This document shows, piece by piece, positions 45,476-54,950 of a DNA stretch of 64,000 nucleotides (positions are counted from its first letter, which is position 1; every line of letters starts with the position of its first letter). The stretch lies in the NCBI RefSeq assembly GCF_900112085.1, contig NZ_FOJY01000004.1, forward strand, positions 124,001 to 188,000. Reading direction: 5' to 3'. Made by a program: the position numbers and the translations under genes. This DNA comes from Acetitomaculum ruminis DSM 5522 (lineage in GTDB: Bacteria; Bacillota; Clostridia; Lachnospirales; Lachnospiraceae). Under the pieces are notes generated by a model, which did not search any database, had not been told where the DNA came from, and worked only from the letters and a program-made list of their open reading frames with translations.

Positions 45476-46420
45476 TTATACTAAATGACATGCCACTTTA
45501 TGTCCCGGGTATATTTCTTTCAAATCCGGTATATTTTTCTTACAAATTTCACTGCACTTTTCACATCTGTCCCAAAAAGAGCAGCCTTTTATTATTTGAT
45601 TTAATTCACTTACTCTTTCATTGTCTTTATCATAAACAATACTCCTATTATGGGGATTAGCCTTGGGTATAGAAGCATAAAGTATTTTTGAGTAAGGATG
45701 AATTACTTTTTCACCTATTTTTTCTGTGTCATCAAGGTATTCTACTATTTTCCCCTTATACATTATGGCTACAGCCTGACACACATAAGATACATTTGAA
45801 AGATCATGCGTAATTAAGAGATAGGTGATACCATATTTTTCCTTAATTTCATTTAAAAGATTTAAAATCTGCTTTCTAATAGAATAATCAAGACTTGAAA
45901 CCGGTTCATCACATATTACAAATTTAGGTCTTAATATAAGAGCTCTGGCGATATTTGCCCGCTGACACTGTCCTCCGGAAAGCTGATTTACATTTCTGTA
46001 TTTTAAGTCAGGATCAAGTCCCACACTTTTTAGGGTTTCATCTATCCTTTCCTCATACTCTCTTTCTGATAATTTTTCAAAATTTTTTAAAACTTCTTTT
46101 ATGGAATCACCAATGGTATATGTGGGGTCAAAAACCCCTTTACTACTTTGAAAAATAATCTGCATATCCTTTCTTAAAGATCTAAACTGCTTTTCAGAAA
46201 GATTATCTATTCTTTGATCCATAAAAGATATTTTTCCAAAAGTGGGTTTTTCAAGGCAGGAAATAATTCTTCCCAGGGTGGATTTTCCACTTCCGCTTTC
46301 TCCTATAAGTCCTAAGGATTTTCCCTCTTCAATGGCCAGGCTGACATCGTCTAATGCCTTAACCACTTCTTTTTTTCCATAGTATTTTTTTAAATTTTCA
46401 GTCTTTAATAAATATTTCAT
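45476..46420 (-). CDS. Oligopeptide/nickel-type ABC transporter ATP-binding protein 2
   Basis: A 314-aa protein with Walker A GESGSGKST at 39-47, signature LSGGQCQRANIARAL, Walker B FVICDEPVSSLD and switch His LLITHD. The C-terminal extension has the OppF/DppF cysteine cluster (GCSFWDRCEKCSEIC), which can hold a 4Fe-4S cluster in some members. It pairs with the ATPase gene upstream, 11 nt away. Confidence 0.93.
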   Translation of the reverse strand: MKYLLKTENLKKYYGKKEVVKALDDVSLAIEEGKSLGLIGESGSGKSTLGRIISCLEKPTFGKISFMDQRIDNLSEKQFRSLRKDMQIIFQSSKGVFDPTYTIGDSIKEVLKNFEKLSEREYEERIDETLKSVGLDPDLKYRNVNQLSGGQCQRANIARALILRPKFVICDEPVSSLDYSIRKQILNLLNEIKEKYGITYLLITHDLSNVSYVCQAVAIMYKGKIVEYLDDTEKIGEKVIHPYSKILYASIPKANPHNRSIVYDKDNERVSELNQIIKGCSFWDRCEKCSEICKKNIPDLKEIYPGHKVACHLV

Positions 46421-46431
46421 ACTGCACCCTT

Positions 46432-47238
46432 TTAATTGATAATTGAAGCTATGAGTTTTTTGGTATAGGAATGGTTGGGTCTATCAAATATATCAAAAGC
46501 ATTGCCCTTATCAACGATCTCACCCTTTTGCATAATATAGACCTTGTCAGCGATTTCCCCAACAACACCTAAGTCATGGGTAATAAATAATACTCCTACA
46601 TTTTTTTCATGGCAAATCCTATATATCTTTTTAAGTATCTGCTTTTGAACTGTAACATCCAAAGCCGTTGTGGGCTCATCCGCTATCAAAAACTGAGGTT
46701 CTAAGGCAATCATCATAGCTATCATTACCCTTTGACACATTCCTCCGGAAAGTTCAAAAGGTCTTTTTTTCATTAACTTTTCCGGTTCATCAAATCCCAT
46801 GTCAAATAAGTTTTTAACTGCTTTTTCATATGCCTCTTTTTTTGAGCATCTGCTATGATATCTGATTCCTTCAACCATTTGTGTTTCAATACTAAACAGG
46901 GGATCTAAAGAGGTCATGGGATCTTGAAAAATCATTCCAAAAAGATTTCCGTTTAAAGCCATTCTTTTTTTTGGTTTCATCTTTAAAAGGTCATTTTTTT
47001 CCCAGAATACATTTCCCCCGGTAACTTTTCCATTAGAATCCAAAAGTCCCATTAATGACATGGAGGTAACGGATTTTCCACTTCCGCTTTCTCCTACAAG
47101 TGCTGTTATAGAACCCTTTAAAATCTCAAAACTCACATTTTTAACGGCATGTATTTTTCCCTGTTCACAATCAAAATCTATACTTAAGTTTTTCACCACA
47201 ATTTTTTTAGGCCTATCTTTTTTTTGCTGAGAGTCCAT
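46432..47238 (-). CDS. Oligopeptide/nickel-type ABC transporter ATP-binding protein 1
   Basis: The 268-aa start is set at ATG 47238, preceded by GGAGGAGG; an earlier TTG in frame is inside the RBS. Walker A GESGSGKSV, signature ELSGGMCQRVMIAMM, Walker B FLIADEPTTALD, switch LFITHD. It lacks the C-terminal Cys-rich OppD extension, as seen in NikD-like members. It overlaps the upstream permease gene by 26 bp. Confidence 0.93.
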   Translation of the reverse strand: MDSQQKKDRPKKIVVKNLSIDFDCEQGKIHAVKNVSFEILKGSITALVGESGSGKSVTSMSLMGLLDSNGKVTGGNVFWEKNDLLKMKPKKRMALNGNLFGMIFQDPMTSLDPLFSIETQMVEGIRYHSRCSKKEAYEKAVKNLFDMGFDEPEKLMKKRPFELSGGMCQRVMIAMMIALEPQFLIADEPTTALDVTVQKQILKKIYRICHEKNVGVLFITHDLGVVGEIADKVYIMQKGEIVDKGNAFDIFDRPNHSYTKKLIASIIN

Positions 47239-48124
47239 CCTGGATACCTCCTCCCACAAGATTAAATGCCATTACTACAATAACAATTGCCACACCAGGG
47301 TATATCATAAGACTTGGAAATGTCTGAATATATTCCTTACTGTCACTTAATAGAATTCCCCATTCCGGTGTAGGCGCCTGAACTCCCAAGCCTATAAAGG
47401 AAAATCCAGCTATTGATAAAATAATCGAACCTATTTCCATGGTTGCCAGGGCTATTATGGAGGAAGCAATGTTTCTTAACACATGTTTAAATAAAATCTG
47501 AAAATCATTACATCCCCCAGCTTTTAAAGCCATTACATAACTTTGTTCTTTTATCTGCATAGTAAGAGCCCTTGATAATCTTGCATACTCTGCCCAGTAA
47601 ACCAAAGACATGGAAAATACCAGATTTTTCCCACTGGCACCTAATGTTCCTGCAATAGCAAGAGCCACTATAAATGAAGGCATTGCCATAAAAATATCTA
47701 TTATCCTCATTATTACACTGTCAACCTTACCTCCAAGATACCCTGATACAAGTCCTATAGGTACGCCTATCATTAAGGTTGCAAATAGTACAGTAAAACT
47801 ATACAAAAGGGAATTTCTGGCTCCCCATATAAGTCTTGACAAAACACATCTTCCCAGCTGATCTGTTCCGAAGGGATAACTAAGGGAAGGATTTTTTAGT
47901 TTGTTTGTTACATCTACCAAAAGGGGATCATGAGGTGCTAGTACAGGTGCAAATAACGCTACTGTTATAAAAATAATTATTATTAAAAATCCTGCTTTTG
48001 TGCTTGTTTTTTCTAAAAATCTCTTTAAACCAAAATTTGATATGACTTTATTTTCTAATTTTTCTACTTTACTTTTCCTGTTATAAAAAAATACATTTTC
48101 TATATCTATTACTTTTTTCACCAT
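47213..48124 (-). CDS. Oligopeptide/nickel-type ABC permease (NikC/DppC-like)
   Basis: A 303-aa protein started at ATG 48124 with AGGTG 6 nt upstream. Features: APVLAPHDPLLVD, YPFGTDQLGRCVLSRLIWG near 85 and the ATPase-contact (EAA) loop EQSYVMALKAGGCNDFQILF. Six membrane helices. It pairs with the preceding permease gene, whose stop is only 9 nt upstream. Confidence 0.93.
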   Translation of the reverse strand: MVKKVIDIENVFFYNRKSKVEKLENKVISNFGLKRFLEKTSTKAGFLIIIIFITVALFAPVLAPHDPLLVDVTNKLKNPSLSYPFGTDQLGRCVLSRLIWGARNSLLYSFTVLFATLMIGVPIGLVSGYLGGKVDSVIMRIIDIFMAMPSFIVALAIAGTLGASGKNLVFSMSLVYWAEYARLSRALTMQIKEQSYVMALKAGGCNDFQILFKHVLRNIASSIIALATMEIGSIILSIAGFSFIGLGVQAPTPEWGILLSDSKEYIQTFPSLMIYPGVAIVIVVMAFNLVGGGIQDGLSAKKR

Positions 48125-48133
48125 TTTATTCAC

Positions 48134-49063
48134 CTACTTAAGCTCTATTCTTCTGTCAATAACAGAATATGAAATGTCCACTAAAAGATTCATTACTACC
48201 ACAAAAGCCGATAAGATTACAATAAAACACTGTAAAACAGGAAGGTCCTTACTTATAACGGCCTCAAGAGCCAAGGCTCCGATTCCATTTAAAGAAAAAA
48301 TAGATTCTATAACTGCAGAACCGCATAATACTCCTATTATCATGCTGACAATCCTGGTCATAACCGGAAGCATGGAATTTTTCATTCCGTGTTTTAAAAT
48401 AATATTTAAAGATGAAAGTCCCTTTGCTTTTAATGCTTTTACAAAATCACTTAAAAGTACTTCACTTAAATTTGTTCTTATTAGTCTTATGAGTATTCCA
48501 AAATATCCAACATCCATGGCGAAAGCTGCTATCCAGGGTACATCTCCATGGGTTCCTCCTATAACAGAAATAAGTTTAAACTTTACTCCAAACAGATATA
48601 AAAGCATTAATCCTATCCAGAAATTAGGCATGGACACACTTATAAATGAGAAAACCTCTATTATTTTATCCAAAATGGAATTTTTAAAAACTGCTGATAA
48701 AATACCCAAGGGTACTGATAATATAAGCAAAAGTATTATGGACATTAATGCCAGCTTTCCAGTGACGGGAAAATGTCTTTTTAATTCATAAAATGCAGGA
48801 TTTCCTGTGGATAAAGACTTACCAAAGTCACCTTTTACAGCTTTTTTCAGCCAGTTCGCATACTGAAGGGCAAGGGGCAAATCTAATCCATTCTCATGTC
48901 TTATTTCTTCAATTTGCTTTTGTGTAGGGTGATTATAAACCTTTTCTGCCATTACCCTGGCAGCATCACCTGCGGATATAGAGCTTAAACCAAACATTAA
49001 AAGGGTAACGGATAATAGCACAGGAATTATAAATAAAACTCTTTTTACTATATATTTAATCAT
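48134..49063 (-). CDS. Oligopeptide/nickel-type ABC permease (NikB/DppB-like)
   Basis: A 309-aa protein with six membrane helices. Typical features: MIKYIVKRVLFIIPVLLSVT, QYANWLKKAVKGDFGKSL near 70-85 and a conserved ATPase-contact loop DFVKALKAKGLSS. GAGAGGG lies before the ATG. It is second in the operon, 14 nt after the first methyltransferase. Confidence 0.93.
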   Translation of the reverse strand: MIKYIVKRVLFIIPVLLSVTLLMFGLSSISAGDAARVMAEKVYNHPTQKQIEEIRHENGLDLPLALQYANWLKKAVKGDFGKSLSTGNPAFYELKRHFPVTGKLALMSIILLLILSVPLGILSAVFKNSILDKIIEVFSFISVSMPNFWIGLMLLYLFGVKFKLISVIGGTHGDVPWIAAFAMDVGYFGILIRLIRTNLSEVLLSDFVKALKAKGLSSLNIILKHGMKNSMLPVMTRIVSMIIGVLCGSAVIESIFSLNGIGALALEAVISKDLPVLQCFIVILSAFVVVMNLLVDISYSVIDRRIELK

Positions 49064-49077
49064 CTGACCCTCTCTTT

Positions 49078-49836
49078 TTATTTAACTGCACCTACCATGA
49101 ATTCAGGTGTTGGCCAGTTAAGTTCCTGATCAAAAGCATCTCTTGCCAATAAAGAAACATCAGGTTTTGCAAAAACTTTTGAAAATCCTATCTCCATAAG
49201 ATATTTAAGATCCCATAAAGGACGTCTTTTATCACTCATAAATAATTTTTTTCCAAGTTCTACACCTTCTTCGGCATTAGCATGTTCGTGAATTCGTCTA
49301 TGATATTTTTCCCATATTTTTGCTTCATTTTCCCTATATATTTTTCCAAGTTCATCATCATAATTATATAAGTACCAACAAGCATCAAAAATTAATAAGA
49401 CCCCATCCTCTTTCAAAACCCTTTTCCACTCTTTATATGCGGTTTCAGGATCATCTAAAGTCCAGGTAAGATTTCTGCATATAACTGCATCAAAGGTATT
49501 ATCCTCAAAATCAAGCTTTTGGGAATCCATTGTCAGAAGCTTTGCCGTGACATTGTATTTTTCAGCATTTCTTTTTGCAACGGTAATCATATTTTTAGTA
49601 ATATCAATACCAGTTACATGGTGACCTTCTTCTCCCAATATTATAGGGAAAAAGCCGGGACCGGTTCCAACATCAAGTATTTCAAGTTCTTTTTTGTCCG
49701 GCATTTCATCTAAAACAAGCCTTTTCCAATTATCCTTTCTTTCACTTTCAAGTTCAGCTTGTATACCAGTATCATAGGTATTAGCTTCACCTTCCCAGTA
49801 ACCTTTAACTTCTGAGTTTAAATCTGTATTTTTCAT
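49078..49836 (-). CDS. Class I SAM-dependent methyltransferase, first gene of the ABC operon
   Basis: A 252-aa protein with SAM motif ILDVGTGPGFFPIIL near 50, motif II GHHVTGID, and ICRNLTWTLDDPETAYKEW near 120. The WTLxDPExA block is shared with the second methyltransferase at the operon end. AGGAGG lies 5 nt before the ATG. It heads the operon with the permeases and is transcribed away from the AraC gene. Such operon-borne methyltransferases may modify a metallophore or imported compound, but there is no direct evidence here. Confidence 0.88.
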   Translation of the reverse strand: MKNTDLNSEVKGYWEGEANTYDTGIQAELESERKDNWKRLVLDEMPDKKELEILDVGTGPGFFPIILGEEGHHVTGIDITKNMITVAKRNAEKYNVTAKLLTMDSQKLDFEDNTFDAVICRNLTWTLDDPETAYKEWKRVLKEDGVLLIFDACWYLYNYDDELGKIYRENEAKIWEKYHRRIHEHANAEEGVELGKKLFMSDKRRPLWDLKYLMEIGFSKVFAKPDVSLLARDAFDQELNWPTPEFMVGAVK

Positions 49837-50060
49837 TTTTTCCTCCTAATCAAATGCTGAAACAATAATCTGATTTCTATAATTAATAAATATAAACAGA
49901 CTAGTCTCATAAATATTAATACTACTTCCTGACAAAAGAATATTTTTATATCAACATTTTCTTTTGTCGAAAGTAATGATATAATAAATTTGCATAATAT
50001 TATATTAAAATCAACCATTATTTATATAATAATTATATTTTTTTGCAAGGAAATTTTTTT

Positions 50061-50945
50061 ATGAAAAACGAAACTTTAAACATTTATGAAAGAGAAATTG
50101 TGGATTTTAACATTAAGCATCTGCCAATGGCTATCAATCTGTTCTCAAAAGAAAAAGAAAGCAATAAGTTACATTGGCATTACGAAATCGAATTTGTACT
50201 AATACTTTCCGGAAATGCCTTTTTACATATTGAAAAAAAATGCTTTCCCCTTAATAAAGACTCCATTGTTATAATCCATCCCCATGTAAAACATAAAATT
50301 GTTTTTTCTGATAATGAGGATTGTCGTTTTTTATCCATACATACCGACAACAGCCTTTTTATGGAAAATAAAGCCCTAAGAGAATATTTTATTAAGCCTC
50401 TTATGAATTCCAATTATGCTTTTCTTATCGTGGATTCTTCTTATAACAATCACGGTATTATAAAAGAAATGATGACAAAAATATATAACCTTACCCAAAA
50501 AAGGCCTAAAGGCTACAGTCTTTATCTGGTAGGTCTTATAGAATGTATTATGGCAGAAATAATCAGCATTTACAGACCTAAAGCGGATAAAAGAGTAAAA
50601 AAAGACTCCGAGCTTGAGATACTTGAAAATATGTATTCCTATATTTTAAGATGCTATCAAAATAAAATATATTTAGATGATATAGCAAAAGCAGGAAATG
50701 TCTGCAAAAATAAATGCACACAGATTTTTAACAAATATTATTTTTCACCGCCAATAGAGTTTTTAAATAATATAAGGCTTTCTGCTAGCAGAGATCTCCT
50801 TATAAGCAGCACCATGAGTACTGCCGACATTGCTCTTTCCTGTGGTTTTTCCAACCAGAGTTATTTTATCTCGTTATTTAAAAAACGCTTTGACATGACT
50901 CCTTGTGAATACAGAAAGGCAAACATAGAAAAAACTCCTTATTAG
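50061..50945 (+). CDS. AraC-family transcriptional regulator
   Basis: The 294-aa start is at ATG 50061 with AAGGAA 8 nt upstream; the extended frame uses TTG. The N-terminal cupin ligand-binding domain has HWHYEIEFVLILSG and HPHVKHKI. The C-terminal AraC HTH pair includes YLDDIAKAGNVCKNKCTQIF and STADIALSCGFSNQSYFISLFKK. It is divergent from the methyltransferase-ABC operon with about 220 bp between, so it most likely controls that operon. Confidence 0.92.
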   Translation: MKNETLNIYEREIVDFNIKHLPMAINLFSKEKESNKLHWHYEIEFVLILSGNAFLHIEKKCFPLNKDSIVIIHPHVKHKIVFSDNEDCRFLSIHTDNSLFMENKALREYFIKPLMNSNYAFLIVDSSYNNHGIIKEMMTKIYNLTQKRPKGYSLYLVGLIECIMAEIISIYRPKADKRVKKDSELEILENMYSYILRCYQNKIYLDDIAKAGNVCKNKCTQIFNKYYFSPPIEFLNNIRLSASRDLLISSTMSTADIALSCGFSNQSYFISLFKKRFDMTPCEYRKANIEKTPY

Positions 50946-50952
50946 ATTCAAT

Positions 50953-51008
50953 AAGATACCCGTTTTTCCTTAAGAATACAAAAAGTATATCTTTAAAACG
51001 GGTATCTT
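50953..51008. terminator. Terminator after the AraC gene
   Basis: AAGATACCCGTTTT pairs with AAAACGGGTATCTT, with a T-rich tail on the plus strand. It is convergent with the cupin gene and can serve both. Confidence 0.8.
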
Positions 51009-51070
51009 TTATATAAATTTTCTAACAATATATTCAATTTCAATCCCATATAAATCAAAAATATTTATCC

Positions 51071-51394
51071 TCATTTTAAAAGAACAAAAGCTGTCTTAAA
51101 TACTGTTCTGGCTTTTACATAATGTGGAGCCCCTTTTGCAAAAACAAATTGTTCTCCGGCTTTTATAACAAATTCTCTGCCTTCACATCCAATTATTCCT
51201 TCACCTTCCAAAGCAAAGAATATACCCGTTCCAGGGCAGGAATGTTCTCCAAGAGCAGTTCCTTCATCAAAGGTCATTGTAACTACTTCTACATGCTCAT
51301 TATCAAAAACATGCATATTTACAATTTTACCCTTTTGAACTGAAGTCATTTCTCCCAGTTTAAATACTACTCCCGGTTTAATAGCTTCATTCAT
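51071..51394 (-). CDS. Small cupin-domain protein
   Basis: A 107-aa single cupin fold: EHSCPGTGIFFALEGEGII (motif 1) and KAGEQFVFAKGAPHYVKA (motif 2). One His of motif 1 and the final His of motif 2 are present, which allows metal binding, but the usual HxH pair is reduced. AGGAGG precedes the ATG. It lies between the AraC gene and the siderophore-type importer without an obvious operon. Function unknown. Confidence 0.85.
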   Translation of the reverse strand: MNEAIKPGVVFKLGEMTSVQKGKIVNMHVFDNEHVEVVTMTFDEGTALGEHSCPGTGIFFALEGEGIIGCEGREFVIKAGEQFVFAKGAPHYVKARTVFKTAFVLLK

Positions 51395-51636
51395 AAAATC
51401 TACCTCCTGTCATATGCCAATCCATTGTGCAATATAGATTTTCATAAATATCTGCATTCCCCTATTTTCAGTTGTAAGAAAGCTTTCTCCCTTAGATTTT
51501 CGTCACTCAAAAACAATTATTTATACAAGTCATAAATTTTAATACTTTTTAATACAGCTTTAATCCTTTATTATCTTTATAACTTTTTTTAGAAGATTAA
51601 AATAATTTTATTTAATAATATTCACTAAATTATACC
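51395..51636. other. AT-rich intergenic region upstream of the cupin gene
   Basis: This stretch holds the cupin gene's RBS and presumably its promoter. Nothing else is clear in it before copy D of the repeat begins. Confidence 0.3.
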
Positions 51637-51710
51637 GTAAAGCGGACATTCGGAATCCGCTTCGCTACTTCCTCATGAACGCAGTGGCACTTTGTGCCAC
51701 TGCGTTCAAA
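51637..51710 (+). repeat. Interspersed two-hairpin repeat, copy D
   Basis: Uninterrupted copy with hairpin 1 GCGGACATTCGGAATCCGC and hairpin 2 GAACGCAGTGGCAC-TTT-GTGCCACTGCGTTC. It matches copy A exactly wherever copy A is not interrupted. It lies right beside the terminator of the siderophore-type ABC operon. Confidence 0.92.
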
Positions 51711-51717
51711 ATAAAAA

Positions 51718-51769
51718 AATCTCCAAAAACTGATAAGGAAGTTTATTTCCTTATCAATTTTTGGAGATT
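51718..51769 (-). terminator. Terminator of the siderophore-type ABC operon
   Basis: AATCTCCAAAAA-TGATAAGGAA pairs with TTCCTTATCA-TTTTTGGAGATT over about 22 bp; on the minus strand TTTTTTTATTTTG follows. Confidence 0.92.
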
Positions 51770-51776
51770 AAATTTT

Positions 51777-52535
51777 TTATTTCAGGAATAAAATATGCAT
51801 ATTCCCATCCTGGTCATCAACTATCTGACTTTCAACATTGTAGATGTTTTTTATCAAATCGCGGGTCAAAACCTCCCTTGGCTTGCCCTTTTCATAAATC
51901 TTTCCGTCTTTTAAAACAAAAATTTCATCACAGTACATGGCTGCAATATTCAGGTCATGAATAGCTGATATTACCGTTGCATTCAGCTTTTTAACAATAT
52001 CCATTAATTCTAACTGATAGGTAATATCAAGATGGTTTGTAGGTTCATCTAAAATAAGACAGGGTGTCTGCTGGGTAAGAGCCCTGGCTAAAATAACCCT
52101 TTGCTGTTCTCCACCTGACAAAGTAGAAAAAATTCTATTGGAAAAATCCAACATATTAACTGTTTTTAAAGCATTCTGAGCAATTTCATAATCATGGGCA
52201 TTATCCCTTTCAAGATTTTTTTTATGAGGCGCCCTGCCCATTAAAACTACCTGCATCACAGAAAAATCAAAATTGTAATAATTATGCTGTGAAACAACAG
52301 CCAACTTTTTGGCAGATGTTTTGTAGGGCATTTTTTCTATTTCCTCGCCATTTAAAAATATGGCTCCCTTATCAGGCTTTAGAACACGATAAATGGCCTT
52401 TAAAAGAGTGGATTTTCCACTTCCATTTGGACCTATAAGTCCTACAAACTTCTTCTTGTCTACCTGAAAATCTATCCCTTTAAGAATCTGGTGGGCACCA
52501 TAAGATAATTCAACTTTTTCTACATTTACCTGCAT
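51777..52535 (-). CDS. Iron-siderophore/cobalamin-type ABC transporter ATP-binding protein
   Basis: A 252-aa protein with Walker A GPNGSGKSTLLKAIYRVL at 36-53, signature TLSGGEQQRVILARALTQQ, Walker B LILDEPTNHLDI and switch His AIHDLNIA. It is of the FecE/FhuC/BtuD type. It starts at the base where the permease gene stops, so the two are translationally coupled. Confidence 0.94.
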   Translation of the reverse strand: MQVNVEKVELSYGAHQILKGIDFQVDKKKFVGLIGPNGSGKSTLLKAIYRVLKPDKGAIFLNGEEIEKMPYKTSAKKLAVVSQHNYYNFDFSVMQVVLMGRAPHKKNLERDNAHDYEIAQNALKTVNMLDFSNRIFSTLSGGEQQRVILARALTQQTPCLILDEPTNHLDITYQLELMDIVKKLNATVISAIHDLNIAAMYCDEIFVLKDGKIYEKGKPREVLTRDLIKNIYNVESQIVDDQDGNMHILFLK

Positions 52536-53635
52536 TATCTTTCACCTCCAAATCCATAAGAACGACTTGCCATAAGGTAAATAAAGCAAGGTGCACCTAT
52601 CATTGAAATAAGTATTCCGATTGGAAGTTCTGCATTTTGTAAAATTATACGGCATGCCACATCAGCCCAAATCAGAAAGATTGCTCCTACCAGGGCACAA
52701 AGAGGAATAAGCCTTTTGTGGTCTGTTCCATAAAACATCCTTACTGCATGGGGAATTACCAGCCCCACAAAGCCAATTGTTCCGGCAGAATATACCGCAA
52801 CGGCAATTAAAAGTGAAGATAATATCAAATATTTATTTCTTAACTTTGAAAGATCCGTACCAAGTACAACTGCCGTTTCGTCTCCCAAAAGCATGAGATT
52901 TAAGTTTCTGTATTGAGACCAGAAAACGAAAGTTCCGGCTATCATTAATGCTAAAATTATCAAAACATCGTCCCAGTCAGCGCTGGCAAGACTTCCCATT
53001 GTCCAAAAGGTTATACTTAAGGTGGCATTTTGATTATGAGCAATGTAGGTAGCAAAATTGGTAAAAGCCGAACATACGGCGGATACTGCCATACCGGAAA
53101 GAATTAGCTTTCCGGCATTTGAAGTACCTCCAATATTTGAAATAAACAATACACCAAAAGATGTAACCATTGCCCCGATAAATGCCATTACTCCTACAAA
53201 GGAGCTTCCAAAGATGCCGCCAAAGATACCACTTCCCACGCCAAAAAGTATGGCAAGAGTCGCTCCCATGGAGGCTCCTGAAGAAATACCTAAAACATAA
53301 GGATCAGCCAGTGGATTTTTTACTACAGCCTGCATTACCACACCGCATACAGATAGTCCTATACCAATTGCTATAGCAAGAATTACCCTTGGAAAACGAA
53401 TTATCCAGACAACATCATGTATGCTTCCCTGACTATAGTTTTCAAAACCCTTAAGATGTAATATCTCATTTGCCAATACGCTATATACTTCTTTTACAGA
53501 AATATCCGCATTACCAAAAGTAATGGATGTAAGTATAGATAAGAGTAGCAAAACCAGTAAAACCACCATTACTATTGTAAATTCCAAAGTGGTAACAACT
53601 CTCGTCTCTCCGTTATTCTTACCTTTTCTACTCAT
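52535..53635 (-). CDS. Iron-siderophore/cobalamin-type ABC permease (FecCD family)
   Basis: A 366-aa protein with about ten membrane helices. FecCD landmarks: IRFPRVILAIAIGIGLSVCGVVMQAVVKNPLADPYVLGISSGAS near 85-130 and GTIGFVGLVIPHAVRM near 280. AAGGTAAT precedes the ATG, which lies 6 nt after the binding protein stop. It would import a ferric chelate, heme or corrinoid. Confidence 0.94.
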   Translation of the reverse strand: MSRKGKNNGETRVVTTLEFTIVMVVLLVLLLLSILTSITFGNADISVKEVYSVLANEILHLKGFENYSQGSIHDVVWIIRFPRVILAIAIGIGLSVCGVVMQAVVKNPLADPYVLGISSGASMGATLAILFGVGSGIFGGIFGSSFVGVMAFIGAMVTSFGVLFISNIGGTSNAGKLILSGMAVSAVCSAFTNFATYIAHNQNATLSITFWTMGSLASADWDDVLIILALMIAGTFVFWSQYRNLNLMLLGDETAVVLGTDLSKLRNKYLILSSLLIAVAVYSAGTIGFVGLVIPHAVRMFYGTDHKRLIPLCALVGAIFLIWADVACRIILQNAELPIGILISMIGAPCFIYLMASRSYGFGGER

Positions 53636-53641
53636 ATTACC

Positions 53642-54763
53642 TTAATTAAGTCCAAGATCCAAATCCGGATATAAACCTTTTGCAAATGTATTGATACCGT
53701 CTTGTGTACGGGTAGCTGCTGCATACATCTCACTTAACATAATTGGATATACATGACCATCCTCAATAGCTTTTACACTCTTTAAGGCTTCATCATCATT
53801 AATATATGCAAGTTTTTCATTTTTAAGAGTTTCAGGATCATCACCTGTATAAGGCATGTAAACAACAAAGATAATATCAGGATTAGCTGTAACAATATCC
53901 TCTTTTCCAACTTCTGAAGCATCAGCATTGGCAAGTGTTGCGCCTAAAGATGTAACCATATCTCCACCTAATGATTTTGAACCATAGTTTGTATAAGTAT
54001 CATCATAGGATTCAAGAATCATTACTGATGGTTTTTCTGTGATATCTTTAGTTTTTTCTGTAACAGTTTCAATTGTTTCTTTCATATTATTTACAATTTC
54101 TTCTGCCTTATCTTGTACATCAAAAATAATTCCAAGATTTAAGATATCATTATATTCATTTTCAAGAGTTCTGGCACTGTCAGCTTTTGAAGTGTTTGAA
54201 TTGATATAAACATTTACACCCTTGTCAATCCAATCTTTGGTATCACCAAGAGTTTTATCCTGGAAATATGAACCCCAGGAGAAAATCATATCAGGTTCAA
54301 GCATTGTTATGGTTTCTTTTGAAGGTGTAAATTCATCGAGATATTTTGTCTTAGAAAATGCACTTTTAAGGCTGTCAGGTACTTCATTATCAAGACCTGC
54401 TGTTGCAACGATTTTATCTTCCAGTCCTAAAGCAAGTAATGTTTCGATACAACCTTGATAAACTGCAACAACTTTTTCAGGCGCTTTTTCATAGGTTGTT
54501 TCTATTTCAGAACCGTCTGAACCATAGGTTGTAATAGTAACAGGATATTCTGTCTTTTTAGAAGATTCTGTTGTATCCGAATTATCCTTTGATGTGTCTT
54601 CGTTTGTGCTAGTAGCCTTATTGTCCTCTTTTATGGCTCCAGCAGAAATTCTTCCTGCATCACCACTATTGTCCTTAGAACCGCATCCTGCGAAAGTTCC
54701 TACTGTCATTGCAACACAAAGTGCCATGGCAACAAATTGTTTACCAAAAAATTTTTTTCTCAT
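53642..54763 (-). CDS. Iron-siderophore/cobalamin-type ABC substrate-binding lipoprotein
   Basis: A 373-aa protein with signal peptide and lipobox FAGC, then an 80-residue Ser/Asp/Lys linker. The mature part starts YPVTITTYGSDG and contains ETLLALGLEDKIVATAG and PDIIFVVYMPYTGDD, typical of the two-lobed type III metal-chelate binding fold. AAAGGAG precedes the ATG. It is the first gene of the operon with the permease and ATPase. A palindrome lies about 40 nt before the start. Confidence 0.92.
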   Translation of the reverse strand: MRKKFFGKQFVAMALCVAMTVGTFAGCGSKDNSGDAGRISAGAIKEDNKATSTNEDTSKDNSDTTESSKKTEYPVTITTYGSDGSEIETTYEKAPEKVVAVYQGCIETLLALGLEDKIVATAGLDNEVPDSLKSAFSKTKYLDEFTPSKETITMLEPDMIFSWGSYFQDKTLGDTKDWIDKGVNVYINSNTSKADSARTLENEYNDILNLGIIFDVQDKAEEIVNNMKETIETVTEKTKDITEKPSVMILESYDDTYTNYGSKSLGGDMVTSLGATLANADASEVGKEDIVTANPDIIFVVYMPYTGDDPETLKNEKLAYINDDEALKSVKAIEDGHVYPIMLSEMYAAATRTQDGINTFAKGLYPDLDLGLN

Positions 54764-54799
54764 TATTTTATTCTCCTTTTGATATTAATATTATTTCTA

Positions 54800-54815
54800 A
54801 CGGATTTAAATCCGT
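54800..54815. promoter_or_regulatory. Palindromic operator candidate for the siderophore-type operon
   Basis: ACGGATTTAAATCCGT is a perfect 16-bp palindrome about 40 nt upstream of the binding protein start, inside the 5' leader. It does not resemble the Fur or DtxR consensus. It may bind a repressor or form a short leader hairpin. Confidence 0.45.
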
Positions 54816-54950
54816 ATAGATACCTGAATAATTAATAAAATGTTTTTAAGCTGATAAAAAAGCCATACATACTTATAAATCGTTTTATTAAAGGAAAAAG
54901 TTTATAGAAACTCCATATTATTTTTATTTTTTTTAAAATTTCATTTTTAT

